From Pontibacter russatus (GTDB lineage Bacteria; Bacteroidota; Bacteroidia; Cytophagales; Hymenobacteraceae), in NCBI RefSeq assembly GCF_009931655.1, contig NZ_CP047984.1:4295001-4359000 (forward strand): a stretch of DNA of 64,000 nt, in the 5' to 3' direction. The translations under genes and the position numbers were made by a program. The notes beneath the pieces were generated by a model. That model worked only from the letters and a program-made list of their open reading frames with translations, was not told where the DNA came from and made no database searches. The stretch's first letter is position 1, and each line of letters begins with the position of its first letter. Positions 18,923 through 28,163 of the stretch are shown here, in pieces.

Positions 18923-21328
18923 CTACAGGACGTACCTCAGTTTCAGGTAAAAAGCGCGCCCGGGCTTCTGCAGGTAGTATTTGTCGTATAGCCGCGCGTC
19001 CGTCAGGTTGCGGCACTCGGCCGAGATGTTGTATTTGCCATCGCGCAGGCTACAGGAAACTTCCAGACTGTGCGAAGACTGCTGCGGGATCACTTTCTTG
19101 TTGTCTCTGGAGCCCAGCTCTGCCCAGCTCAGGAAATACTGCTCCACAAAATTATAGTAGTAGTTAACGCCCCAGGCAGACTCCTCGAACAGGACATTTT
19201 TGAAGGCAAGGCCGGCAGTGGCGTTCCCGAACAGGTAAGGGGTGTTGGGCAGGCGGTAGCCTTTCTGATAGTTCCGCTGGTAGCCGGTGTTGGTGTAAGA
19301 CTCGTTGTACACCAAGTCGGCCTGGTCGGTGATATCCTGGAAAGTGATGCTCCCGCCCAGGCGCAGGATTTCTTTCCAGCGGTACTTCAGGCTTCCTTCC
19401 ACACCCAGTGTGCGTGTCTCGCTCAGGTTATCATAGTAGGTCTCGGGGCTGGCTACTTTTACAACCTGGTAGATGAGGTCCTTTGAGTCGCGGTAAATAA
19501 AGTTGCTCTCAAGGTTAAACTCGTGGTCCTGCCCAAGCGTGAAGCCATATGCCGCGCCGACGTTCAGGTTGTCGCTCTGCTCGGGACCAAGGTCCGGGTT
19601 TGGCTGGATTAACAGGCCGTCGCCGAAAATCTCGGCGGCCCAGGGCATGCGGTAGGTGTGCTCGTAGGAGGCTTTGAGCTGCAGGTCGGGAAGCAGGAAA
19701 TAAGAGGTTGCCAAACCGTAGCCGAAGCTTTCCTTGCTTGCCTCCAGCGCCTCCACGCGCTGTGTCTCGAGGGCAAAGTCATATAGCTTGCTCGTCTCCG
19801 ACTTCAGGGTGTAGAACTTGCCGAAGAGGGTGGCATTCCATTTACTGCTGGGGTCTATTTTATAGGCGAGGCCCAGCACCTGCTTGTTCAGTGATTTCGG
19901 AAACTGGTTTTCAATCCTGTCGGGGTTCTCCGAGTCAAAGATCTCCCGCCGGAAATAGGACAGTGCGTAATTCAGGGCAAGCGAATGCCTGGGGTTGATC
20001 ACGTAGCCCACGTTCAACTGGCTGTTAAAATCGCTGTCATCCAGGGTGGTGTGCGTTCTGGACAGTTCCCCATCCTCCGAGCCGGGGGTATGGGTGGCCT
20101 CTCCCAGCCAGTTATAGGTAACTCCGCGGAGCGTGTCAATCACTTCGCTCTTTGTGTAGTTGTAGGCGCCATAGAGGCTCACGTTCAGACCGTCCACGAA
20201 CAGGTTGTCTTTGCTGTACCTGAGCGTGGGGACAAGAGACTGGCTGTGCCGGGTAATGCCGCCATATACGCTGCTCATGGTGGCACCCGTCTGCACCTGC
20301 TGATCGTTGCCGGAAGCGATGACTCCGAAAAGGAGGTTGTCGGCATATGGCCGGTTGGTCCAGCCCGCCTCCAGTTTGGCGGTGCCGGAGCGGTAGCGGT
20401 CGTGGAAGCGCTCCACTTCAGCGGTGTCTATGATGTTGTTTCCCTCGCCGATAGGCACCCAGACTTTGTAGTTGTTATCCGAGTAGTTGTAGTTGATGTT
20501 CCCTCTGAAGGTAAGGCCGTTGCCGGGGTTTGTGTGTGCGCCGTTCACCGAGAGGCGGTGGGTATTAAAAGAGCCAAATGAGTAGGAGGCGTCCAGGAAG
20601 TTGTTTTTCTGGTTGGTGATGATGTTCACCGCCCCTCCCAGGGCATCCGTGCCCAGCCACACCGGCACCACGCCTTTATATACCTCTATCCGATCGATGG
20701 TGTTCACAGGGATATCGCTCAGGCTGAGCGATGAGGCGAAATTATCCATCGGAATCCCGTCCAGGAAGAACTTCACCTGGTCCCCCGAAAAACCATTCAG
20801 GGTAAAACTTGCGTTAGAGCCCAGGCCCCCTTCCTCCATCACCTTTACGCCGGCCACGCGGTTCAATACCTCTTTTGCGTCGGAGGTACTGTTCAGCAGC
20901 TCTTTTGTGGAAACAGCGGTAACAGCATACGCCTGTTCGTTTACTTGCGTGGCAGCAGATTTACCGACGATTTCGACCCGCTCCATTTCAAAAGCCCTGT
21001 CGCGGAGACTGAAGTTTACAACTGCTTTTTGTGCCGCCTTTAGCTGTACAGGCTTCTCCTGTGCCTCGAACCCGAGAAAGCTGGCTACCAGTACATAGTC
21101 TCCGGGTGCGATGCCTGGAATCTCAAACCGGCCTTCGGCATCTGTGGTGGCCCCGGTGGGGGTGCCTTTCAAAACCACTGTAACGCCAGCCAAAGCCTCT
21201 CCTGCAGAGGAACTCACGTTACCAGAGATGGATGCTCTGTCCAGGCTCTGGCTCCAGACAGTATTGAAGGAAAAGATCAATACCAGGAGACTGATAAACG
21301 TTGTGATGTTTTTGACAGGCTGATGCAA
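18923..21328 (-). CDS. TonB-dependent receptor (siderophore/haem type)
   Basis: This 801-aa outer-membrane receptor has a signal peptide (to about VWSQ), a carboxypeptidase-regulatory-like domain (about 33-108, ISGNVSSSAGEALAGVTVVL), a plug domain (about 130-235, NRVAGVKVMEEGG, VNTIDRIEVYKG, DALGGAVNIIT) and a 22-strand barrel ending in a hydrophobic strand, FYLKLRYVL. Its length and lack of a SusD partner point to iron-chelate rather than glycan import. It leads the operon with DUF4374 and PepSY genes. A palindrome resembling a DtxR/IdeR box lies beside the promoter, which suggests iron-dependent repression. Confidence 0.93.
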   Translation of the reverse strand: MHQPVKNITTFISLLVLIFSFNTVWSQSLDRASISGNVSSSAGEALAGVTVVLKGTPTGATTDAEGRFEIPGIAPGDYVLVASFLGFEAQEKPVQLKAAQKAVVNFSLRDRAFEMERVEIVGKSAATQVNEQAYAVTAVSTKELLNSTSDAKEVLNRVAGVKVMEEGGLGSNASFTLNGFSGDQVKFFLDGIPMDNFASSLSLSDIPVNTIDRIEVYKGVVPVWLGTDALGGAVNIITNQKNNFLDASYSFGSFNTHRLSVNGAHTNPGNGLTFRGNINYNYSDNNYKVWVPIGEGNNIIDTAEVERFHDRYRSGTAKLEAGWTNRPYADNLLFGVIASGNDQQVQTGATMSSVYGGITRHSQSLVPTLRYSKDNLFVDGLNVSLYGAYNYTKSEVIDTLRGVTYNWLGEATHTPGSEDGELSRTHTTLDDSDFNSQLNVGYVINPRHSLALNYALSYFRREIFDSENPDRIENQFPKSLNKQVLGLAYKIDPSSKWNATLFGKFYTLKSETSKLYDFALETQRVEALEASKESFGYGLATSYFLLPDLQLKASYEHTYRMPWAAEIFGDGLLIQPNPDLGPEQSDNLNVGAAYGFTLGQDHEFNLESNFIYRDSKDLIYQVVKVASPETYYDNLSETRTLGVEGSLKYRWKEILRLGGSITFQDITDQADLVYNESYTNTGYQRNYQKGYRLPNTPYLFGNATAGLAFKNVLFEESAWGVNYYYNFVEQYFLSWAELGSRDNKKVIPQQSSHSLEVSCSLRDGKYNISAECRNLTDARLYDKYYLQKPGRAFYLKLRYVL

Positions 21329-21363
21329 GGCTGCGTGCTATTTAGATTGTCTTTTTTGAGACA

Positions 21364-21393
21364 CAAATATAAAGCAAAACCAAACCCGACAAA
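21364..21393 (-). promoter_or_regulatory. Probable Bacteroidota-type promoter of the TonB receptor operon
   Basis: On the minus strand, TATATTTG (21371-21364) fits the -7 box TAnnTTTG. TTTG (21393-21390) lies 18 bases upstream, slightly shorter than the usual 19-21. The implied transcription start is about 30 bases before the receptor ATG. Confidence 0.5.
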
Positions 21394-21395
21394 AT

Positions 21396-21410
21396 TATTT
21401 AGACTAAATA
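21396..21410. promoter_or_regulatory. DtxR/IdeR-like operator palindrome
   Basis: TATTTAG-A-CTAAATA is a perfect 15-bp palindrome abutting the -33 element of the receptor promoter. Its core, TTAG-N-CTAA, matches the centre of the known DtxR/IdeR binding consensus. A metal-dependent repressor bound here would overlap the polymerase site, which fits an iron-uptake operon. Confidence 0.5.
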
Positions 21411-21810
21411 TAAATAAAGATTTGGATTGAACGATTAAGTAAACAGGCCTTTGTTCTTAGCTGTCAGTTGTAATTACTGCTGTGAAATCTTTGGGAGGGG
21501 CAAAGGCCGGAGCCACCCAGGCTTCCTTTTTCCGTCTTTTTAAAACTTACACGACGCCCACACCGACCTGTAGGTCGCCATCGGCCAGCAGAGCTAAAAA
21601 CCCGATCCTTCACGCGGGGTTTACCCAGCATGATGCATCCTTTCAGGAACAAACCGCTGGAATTAGAAGATGGCCCAGCAGCCACAGGTACGGGTGCGTT
21701 TCACTGCAATCACGAAGACAAGCATCATTGTCGTGTTAAATCCGCACCGGAGGGGTCTCTGTCTATCTTTTAATGCCTATCTTTACAGCAGTCACAAATC
21801 AAATTATAAC

Positions 21811-22248
21811 ATGTATACAGGCATACAACACCTACACTCTTTTCTGAGCTACCTCGTGCTGTTAGGGCTGCTCATAAGTTTTATAGCTGCGCTGGCCGGA
21901 TGGCTGGGCAACAAAGTGTATACCGATAAAGACAGAAAACTTGGCTTGCTTGGTCTTATTCCGGTACACCTGCAGTGGGTGATCGGGCTTGTCTTATACT
22001 TTGTCTCCCCGCTCGGTATGCAGAACTTCTCCGGCGAAGCGATGGGGGACTCTGTTTCCCGGCTTTACATCCTGGAGCACCCGCTCACCATGATCATTGC
22101 CGTCATCCTGATTACGGTGGGCTACTCCCGCGCCAAGCGTCAGATAGGTGCGGGCCATGGAGGCTTTAAGAGCATTGCCATTTTCTACGGCATCGGGCTA
22201 GTGCTTATTCTCAGCCGCATTCCGTGGAACGCCTGGCCAGGCAACTAG
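21811..22248 (+). CDS. Four-helix membrane protein (cytochrome-B-like, Bacteroidota)
   Basis: The 145-aa protein is started at ATG 21811; a longer frame upstream lacks membrane character. Four hydrophobic segments are visible (about 9-29, 43-64, 83-103, 121-138). Conserved histidines near the helix ends (TGIQHLHSF, VHLQWVIG, LEHPLTMI) resemble small Bacteroidota proteins often labelled cytochrome B. Haem binding is possible but not shown by the sequence. It stands alone, divergent from the receptor operon. Confidence 0.7.
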   Translation: MYTGIQHLHSFLSYLVLLGLLISFIAALAGWLGNKVYTDKDRKLGLLGLIPVHLQWVIGLVLYFVSPLGMQNFSGEAMGDSVSRLYILEHPLTMIIAVILITVGYSRAKRQIGAGHGGFKSIAIFYGIGLVLILSRIPWNAWPGN

Positions 22249-22718
22249 CCGGGTCTCCAATGAGTAGCAAGGTTTAACCCGGAGGCTGTTTTGATTTTAG
22301 CTACAAAAGTGCCTGGGTAGGTTTTATAAGAAACAGGGTTGCTCCCATAAGATCACCCGAGCGCTCCCTTATATATAACTTCAGCTCCTGCCAGGCAAGG
22401 CCATAAAATCGAAACAGCCTTCGAGGCTACTCCCGGTTCTTCGGAATATTTCCCTTATCCGCTATATGGCCCAAACGGAGAGGCGCTTCAATTGAAAATA
22501 GTTTCACCGCAGCTGCCCGTGTGTTTTCCTCTAATACACCTCGGCCCATATCACCCGGATATATCACCCGATGCTTCGGGATGCACGAAAAGCCTTGCCG
22601 CAGAAGCGGGAGGCGCGTGTTGAGACAATCCTAGCGCTACGCTTTCGCTTTCTGCTCATTTATATATAAATGCCGGCAGCGGTCGCAAAGAGGCTTCCGG
22701 TTAAGAACCACGACCGTT
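22249..22718. other. Intergenic region between convergent genes
   Basis: No gene and no clear terminator with a T-run were found. A small inverted repeat, CCCGAtgctTCGGG, lies near 22568-22580. Several TATATA sites occur. Confidence 0.4.
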
Positions 22719-25037
22719 TTAATGCCTGCCATCTGGACTAGTAGCTTTCGTGATTTTTATGGCGACTGATTTGGAGGCGGGCGTGTTGCTCCCCGCCGCA
22801 ACCTGCCCGATGGGCACCAGCACATTCGCCTCCGGGAAATAGGTGGCGACACAGCCCCGCGAAATGTCCATGGGCACGACGAGAAACCGGGGCGCGGCGC
22901 GCAGTTGTCCCTGGAAATGGCTTTGCAGGTCGACTACATCCCCCTGCTGCAGTCCGGCGCTTTCCATATCCTTCCGGTGCATCATCACGACCCTGCGCTC
23001 CTGAAAGATGCCCCGGTACCGGTCGTCTAAGCCATATATGGTGGTGTTGAACTGGTCGTGGCTGCGGATGGTCATCATCAGGTATTCGTCTGCCTCCAGT
23101 TTAGGCTTCGGCAAGGGCAGCACACTGAACAAAGCTTTTCCGGGGGCGGTGTTAAACTTGTTCGCGCGGTTGCAGTTGGGCAGGTAAAGGCCTCCGGGCT
23201 GGCGCACGCGGCGGTTATAATCCTCAAATCCGGGAATAACTTTCTCTATTTCGTCCCGCACCAGGTCATAGTTTTGCGATAGCCCCGCCCAATCTACTTT
23301 AGTGCGCCCGCCTAAAGTGGCCTGGGCCATCCGGCTTACGATGGCCACCTCGCTCAACAGCCTGTCAGAAGGCGGGGTGAGCACGCCTTTGGAGGACTGC
23401 ACGACGCCCATGGAGTTTTCCACCGACACGAACTGCTCCTGCCCGCCTTGCACGTCTTTATCCGTGCGGCCCAGGCAAGGCAAGATGAGCGCTCGCCTGC
23501 CCGGTACCACGTGGCTGCGGTTCAGCTTTGTGGACACATGCACCGTCAGGTTGCACTGCCGCAGCCCGGCGGCGGTAAAAGCCGTGTCGGGCGTGGCCGA
23601 GAGAAAATTACCTCCCATAGCTACAAACACCCTGGCTTTCCCCTCGTTCATGGCCTTGATGGCATTGACCACGTCGAAGCCCTTGCGCCGGGGCGGCTCA
23701 AATTTATAAACCGCCTGCAGCATGTCGAGAAAAGCGGGCGGCGGCATCTCCCATATCCCCATCGTGCGGTCGCCCTGCACATTGCTGTGCCCCCGCACCG
23801 GGCAGGTGCCCGCACCGGGTTTGCCGATGCTGCCCTTCAGCAACAGCAGGTTCACCACTTCCTTGATGTTATCGACCGCGTTCTCGTGCTGCGTCAGTCC
23901 CATGGCCCAGCAAACGATGATGTTCTTCTTTTCTATCAGGAGCCTGGCCGCTTCCCGGATCAATTCTTTCTCCACGCCGCTCTGGCTGGCGCAGAGATCA
24001 AAATCCTGCTGACCCAGTTCATATATAAACTGCGCATAGCCCTGGGTCTGCCGCCCGATAAACGCGTGGTCGAAAACGGAGCCCGGGTTTGCCTTCTCCG
24101 CCTCCAGCATCACCAGCATCAGGGCCTTCAGCAGCGGAACATCCCCGTTTATGCGCACCTGCAGGAAGATATCGGCGAGCGGCGTGCCGCCCGACAGGAT
24201 TTTGGACGGACTTTGCGGATTCACAAAGTGCAAAAGCCCCGGCTCAGGAATCGGGTTGACGGCGATGATCTTTCCGCCGTTCAGTTTGCACTTTTCCAGC
24301 GCCGACAACATACGGGGATGGTTGGTGCCCGGGTTCTGCCCCAGAATCATGACCACTTCGGCCTGGTAAAAATCCTCCAGCGTCACCGAGCCTTTCCCGA
24401 TGCCCAGGGTGTCGGTAAGGGCCTTGCCGCTGCTCTCGTGGCACATATTGGAGCAGTCAGGCAGGTTGTTGGTCCCGAACTGCCGTACGAACAGCTGGTA
24501 TAAAAAAGCGGCCTCGTTGCTGGTGCGGCCTGAGGTATAGAAGACAGCCTCGTCGGGGCTTGCCAGGGCATTCAGTTCGTCTGCCAGTATGCCGAATGCC
24601 TCGTCCCAGGAAACAGGCTCGTAATGTGAGGCACCTTCTTTCAGCAGAACAGGTTCGGTCAGGCGGCCTTTTTTACCTATCTCGAAATCACTCCAGGCCC
24701 CAATCTCGTTGATGCTGTGCCTGCGGAAAAAGTCAGCCCCTATTTTCTTGTCCTGCGCTTCTTCCGCAATGGCCTTGAGGCCGTTCTCACAGTATTCGCC
24801 CAGTGCGGAGCGCTCGTCGTCCGGGTCGGGCCAGGCACAGCCGGGGCAGAGGAAGCCGTCTTTCTGGTTCAGCTTAAGCGCAGCCTTAACCGCGGCGGAC
24901 GGCGCCATATAGGTATAGGCCTGCTTCATGGCCGACCAGACGGCTGGCACCCCCGCAGCGCTTTTGCTGAGTTTGCCGGTCCTCAGCCCCGTGAACTTCT
25001 CCGGCGTCAGTTCGTTATTTGAATCTTGCTCTCTCAA
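22719..25037 (-). CDS. FdhF/YdeP-family molybdopterin oxidoreductase
   Basis: This 772-aa enzyme has the YdeP-type N terminus with CPGCAWP (C64, C67), then the molybdopterin oxidoreductase domain (VSWDEAFGIL, YTSGRTSNEAAFLYQ) and a C-terminal molydopterin-dinucleotide-binding domain (RSHDQFNTTIYGLDDRYRG). YdeP proteins resemble formate dehydrogenase alpha subunits, but the physiological substrate is unknown. The chain begins with TTG (preceded by AAAGGAA). It lies 62 bases after fdhD, whose product sulfurates the molybdenum cofactor of such enzymes, so the two act together. No electron-transfer subunit gene is adjacent. Confidence 0.9.
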   Translation of the reverse strand: MREQDSNNELTPEKFTGLRTGKLSKSAAGVPAVWSAMKQAYTYMAPSAAVKAALKLNQKDGFLCPGCAWPDPDDERSALGEYCENGLKAIAEEAQDKKIGADFFRRHSINEIGAWSDFEIGKKGRLTEPVLLKEGASHYEPVSWDEAFGILADELNALASPDEAVFYTSGRTSNEAAFLYQLFVRQFGTNNLPDCSNMCHESSGKALTDTLGIGKGSVTLEDFYQAEVVMILGQNPGTNHPRMLSALEKCKLNGGKIIAVNPIPEPGLLHFVNPQSPSKILSGGTPLADIFLQVRINGDVPLLKALMLVMLEAEKANPGSVFDHAFIGRQTQGYAQFIYELGQQDFDLCASQSGVEKELIREAARLLIEKKNIIVCWAMGLTQHENAVDNIKEVVNLLLLKGSIGKPGAGTCPVRGHSNVQGDRTMGIWEMPPPAFLDMLQAVYKFEPPRRKGFDVVNAIKAMNEGKARVFVAMGGNFLSATPDTAFTAAGLRQCNLTVHVSTKLNRSHVVPGRRALILPCLGRTDKDVQGGQEQFVSVENSMGVVQSSKGVLTPPSDRLLSEVAIVSRMAQATLGGRTKVDWAGLSQNYDLVRDEIEKVIPGFEDYNRRVRQPGGLYLPNCNRANKFNTAPGKALFSVLPLPKPKLEADEYLMMTIRSHDQFNTTIYGLDDRYRGIFQERRVVMMHRKDMESAGLQQGDVVDLQSHFQGQLRAAPRFLVVPMDISRGCVATYFPEANVLVPIGQVAAGSNTPASKSVAIKITKATSPDGRH

Positions 25038-25099
25038 TTCCTTTGGTTTTAAGGCTGTTCGCCACCTGCAGGCAGCATCCGCTCTGTGGCAAAAAAGGC

Positions 25100-25957
25100 C
25101 TACATGATCCGCTCGCGCCCGGTATATATGTTAAACCTGTCCTTGCTCAGAAACCCCACGAGCGTCATGCCGCACTCTTCGGCCAGCTCGATAGCCAGGC
25201 TCGAGGGCGCGCCGATGGCACACAGCAGGGGAGCCCCCACCATCCTGGCTTTCTGCACCAGCTCAAAGCTGAGGCGGCCACTGAACAGCAGCATATAATC
25301 CCGCACAGGGATCAGGCCTCTCTTCAGCATCCCCCCGACTAATTTGTCCATGGCGTTGTGGCGCCCCACGTCTTCCTGCACCAGCAGTAGATGACCGCTT
25401 GTGTCAAACAGCCCGCACGCGTGGATGCCCCCCGTTCGCTGGTATGCTTCCTGAAGCTGCCTTAGCTTTTCCGGCAGGGTGACCAGCAGTTCGCCGCTCA
25501 CCAGCGGCCGGTGCGGAATCACGAGAAAGGAGGGCAACTGCTGCACCTGGTCCAGCGCCGCTTTACCGCACAGGCCGCAGGCAGAAGTCATATATAGCCG
25601 CGGCTGCACCTGCGCTGCCCTGGCTGCCGCGCCGGGGGCGAGGTGTACGAGTAGCGCCTGCCCGGTTGTGTTTTCCTCCGTCTGGTTCCTGGCAAACCGC
25701 ATGGCAACAATATCTTCCGGTTTATGGATGATGCCTTCGGTAAACAGAAACCCCCTTGCCAGGTCAAAGTCATCTCCTGGTGTGCGCATCGTTACGGCGA
25801 GGCTCTTCCAGTCGCGCCCAGGGTGCATCAGCACTATCTCCAGCGGCTCCTCCACCGCCACCACATCTTCGGCCTGCCGGCAGCCTTCCGGCCCAAACCG
25901 GTAGACGCTCCTCGCTGCAGATTTGGTAAAAGCGCTGTCATCGTTTGTATCAACCAT
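25100..25957 (-). CDS. fdhD: Formate dehydrogenase accessory sulfurtransferase FdhD
   Basis: This 285-aa protein carries the FdhD hallmark ACGLCG with C127 and C130 and the conserved block GGIHACGLFD...QEDVGRHNAMDKLVGG. FdhD takes sulfur from a cysteine desulfurase and inserts it into the bis-MGD cofactor of formate-dehydrogenase-like enzymes. Its position directly upstream of the YdeP-type oxidoreductase fits this use. The start is a normal ATG. The upstream 800-base gap presumably contains the promoter, but no exact consensus was recognised. Confidence 0.95.
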   Translation of the reverse strand: MVDTNDDSAFTKSAARSVYRFGPEGCRQAEDVVAVEEPLEIVLMHPGRDWKSLAVTMRTPGDDFDLARGFLFTEGIIHKPEDIVAMRFARNQTEENTTGQALLVHLAPGAAARAAQVQPRLYMTSACGLCGKAALDQVQQLPSFLVIPHRPLVSGELLVTLPEKLRQLQEAYQRTGGIHACGLFDTSGHLLLVQEDVGRHNAMDKLVGGMLKRGLIPVRDYMLLFSGRLSFELVQKARMVGAPLLCAIGAPSSLAIELAEECGMTLVGFLSKDRFNIYTGRERIM

Positions 25958-26774
25958 TCCGGTATTTCAGCAAGTACTATATGGATGTTCTGCGGCACAG
26001 CATGATTGCTAACAGACCTTGCTTTGCGCCGTTTCTCCTGTATCCTGCCTTCCAGTAAAATAATCTTTACCGATGAAAGGTGCCTCCGATACCAGTGTTT
26101 TCCGTGCCGCCGCTCCGGATATATGCGCTATATAAGATGAATCGCCTCGCATATTTATTTAAAACGGATGATAGCGCCACCGGGGGCAGTCCGTGCCGCC
26201 AGCGTAAGATTCAAAAACATGCGGCACACAAGGGTACGGGTGGCAGCAAAAGCAGAACCTTAATATAGCAAGGTTTCGACAGTCCGGCAACAAGGCCCCC
26301 AATTTATATATGTCCTTGCGTGCAGCGCCCCGCTATATATGGTGTCAGCCTCCTTCTATATGGCAGCAGCGCCCCAGCTATATATAAGGGTATATTCCTG
26401 CGTCCGACGAGCCCGGGCTGCTGCTTCTTACCCGCAACCGCCGCCGGGCAGTATTCTTTCTGTCGTAGTTTTATGGGTAAATGCTTGTGTTGGTGCGCAA
26501 TAAAAAATATATTTATAGATGTATAGGTAAAATACGGCAGTCTGATCCAAGCCTTAGTTAAAAGTAAAACCTCTTTCTTACAGGCAGTTTGCTTCAACCC
26601 GGCTGTTCAGGAGCCTTTCCTGTATATGATATAATCGGAAAAAAGCGAAGCCCCTTGGATGGGACGGCTTCCCTGCGCACCCGGACAAACTATTTATGGC
26701 TCCGGTAAAGCAAGGCAGGGCGCATGTAAGGGCTGCGTTACAGATTTTTTATATAGACCACTTTCACTGACACC
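25958..26774. other. Intergenic region between divergent operons, 0.8 kb
   Basis: No convincing gene is present. Six-base TATATA sites are dense (for example near 26130, 26305, 26335, 26378 and 26505). A short GAAGCC/GGCTTC stem lies near 26647-26671. Promoters for both fdhD (minus) and the cytochrome operon (plus) must lie here, but no exact motif was identified. Confidence 0.4.
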
Positions 26775-28163
26775 TTGGAGCACCTCGTTCAATTCTTAGG
26801 CCGACTTCACCCCCTGGTAGTGCATCTCCCGATCGGCATCCTGTTTCTGGCCATCGGCTTAGAACTTCCTGCCCGGCGGAAGAAGTATGCTTTCCTGGCC
26901 CCGGCCTTGCCGCTGCTCTGGGGAGGCGGTTTTGTAAGTGCGGTGGTGGCCTGCGTGGCGGGTTTTTTATTGAAGCTGAGCGGCGACTATGAGTCGGAGG
27001 CTTTGGACACCCACCAGTATATGGGCATTGCGCTGGCCGTTACCGCCGGTATAGTTTTTTATCTCAAAAAATACAGGATCTATCTGCGGCTCCAGTTGCC
27101 GGTGGCAGTGCTGGCTGGGATGCTGCTGGTGGGCACCGGCCATTTGGGAGGGAACCTGACGCACGGCGAGGATTTCCTGACACAGCCGCTGCTGGCGTTC
27201 TTGGGAAAGGAGCCGGTAAAAGTGGTGCGGGAGCCGATTGCTGATATAAACAAGGCGGTGGTGTTCCTGGACCTGGTGCAGCCGGTGCTGGAAGAGAAAT
27301 GCTACAAATGCCACAACAACTCCAAGCAGAAAGGAAAGCTGCGGCTCGACTCCCCGGAGCACATCCTGAAAGGAGGGAAGCATGGGGAGGTGCTGGTGGC
27401 GGGCAACGCGGCAAACAGCGAGCTCTACAAGCGCCTGCTGCTGCCGGAGGAAGATGACGAGCGGATGCCCCCCAAAGGAAAAACGCAGCTGACCGAGGAA
27501 GAGATTGAGCTGATCCGGTGGTGGATTGCGCAGGGGAAGGCCGATTTTAAAACCACCGTGGCCCAGGTGCCCCAGGACGATGAAATCAAGCCCATACTCG
27601 CGCAATATGGCAGCGGCGAAAGTGGGGAGGAGGAAGGGGCCGGGACAACCATGGACATACCCGCTGTAGAAGTGGCGAAAGCTGACCCGGCGGCTGTGGA
27701 GGGCATCCGCAAAGTGGGAGGGACTGTTGCCTACCTCACGCCGGAAAAAACATTTCTGGCGGTGAACATGGTCAATAACCCGGATTTTTCGGATGAGCAG
27801 ATGAGCGCCCTGCTGCCGCTCGGGGAGCAGATCGTCTGGCTGGACCTGTCTGACACCAAAGTCACGGACAAGGGCCTGCAGCAGGTGGCGAAGCTGAAAA
27901 ACCTGACGCGCCTGAGCCTGGACAACACCGCTATCAGCGACGCGGGGCTTGTGCATTTGAAGGATTCGGAAGGCCTGCTCTACCTCAATCTGTACCATAC
28001 CGGCATATCAGACAACGGCCTGAAAAACCTGGAGGGCATAAAGAACCTGAAGGCCCTGTACCTGTGGCAGACGCAGGTGACGCCGCAGGGGGTGGCCCTC
28101 GTAAAGCAAGCAATTGGAGATCATATCAAGATAAACTATGGAAGTGAAACGGATATCCTCTGA
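26775..28163 (+). CDS. Membrane protein with planctomycete-type cytochrome c domain and leucine-rich repeats
   Basis: This 462-aa fusion has four N-terminal membrane helices of DUF2231 type (HPLVVHLPIGILFLAIGLELP), a PSCyt1-type haem domain with CYKCH (C176, C179, H180) and MPPKGK, and C-terminal leucine-rich repeats (about 345-450: LDLSDTKVTDKGLQQVAKLKNLTRL and repeats). TTG 26775 is the only plausible start, since a TAG lies 7 codons upstream and no in-frame ATG intervenes. The next gene overlaps it by 26 bases. It likely anchors an electron-transfer module to the inner membrane and serves the following DUF1549/DUF1553 protein. The substrate is unknown. Confidence 0.85.
   Translation: MEHLVQFLGRLHPLVVHLPIGILFLAIGLELPARRKKYAFLAPALPLLWGGGFVSAVVACVAGFLLKLSGDYESEALDTHQYMGIALAVTAGIVFYLKKYRIYLRLQLPVAVLAGMLLVGTGHLGGNLTHGEDFLTQPLLAFLGKEPVKVVREPIADINKAVVFLDLVQPVLEEKCYKCHNNSKQKGKLRLDSPEHILKGGKHGEVLVAGNAANSELYKRLLLPEEDDERMPPKGKTQLTEEEIELIRWWIAQGKADFKTTVAQVPQDDEIKPILAQYGSGESGEEEGAGTTMDIPAVEVAKADPAAVEGIRKVGGTVAYLTPEKTFLAVNMVNNPDFSDEQMSALLPLGEQIVWLDLSDTKVTDKGLQQVAKLKNLTRLSLDNTAISDAGLVHLKDSEGLLYLNLYHTGISDNGLKNLEGIKNLKALYLWQTQVTPQGVALVKQAIGDHIKINYGSETDIL

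Larger units (their letters stand above)
21329..21810. other. Divergent intergenic region, receptor operon / membrane protein
   Basis: The receptor-proximal 100 bases hold a promoter and a palindrome. A TATCTTTA sequence near 21778 could be the -7 box of the plus-strand gene at 21811. The GC-rich middle (21480-21720) has open frames on both strands but no recognisable protein. Confidence 0.4.

Noticed and set aside
21396..21410. Considered as a classic Fur box
   Set aside because: It lacks the GATAAT hexamer triplet of Fur sites. The TTAG-N-CTAA core fits DtxR-type operators instead.
26304..26597. 97-codon minus-strand frame in the fdhD/cytochrome intergenic gap
   Set aside because: It has no ribosome-binding site, irregular composition and no recognisable domain. 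It overlaps dense TATATA sites.
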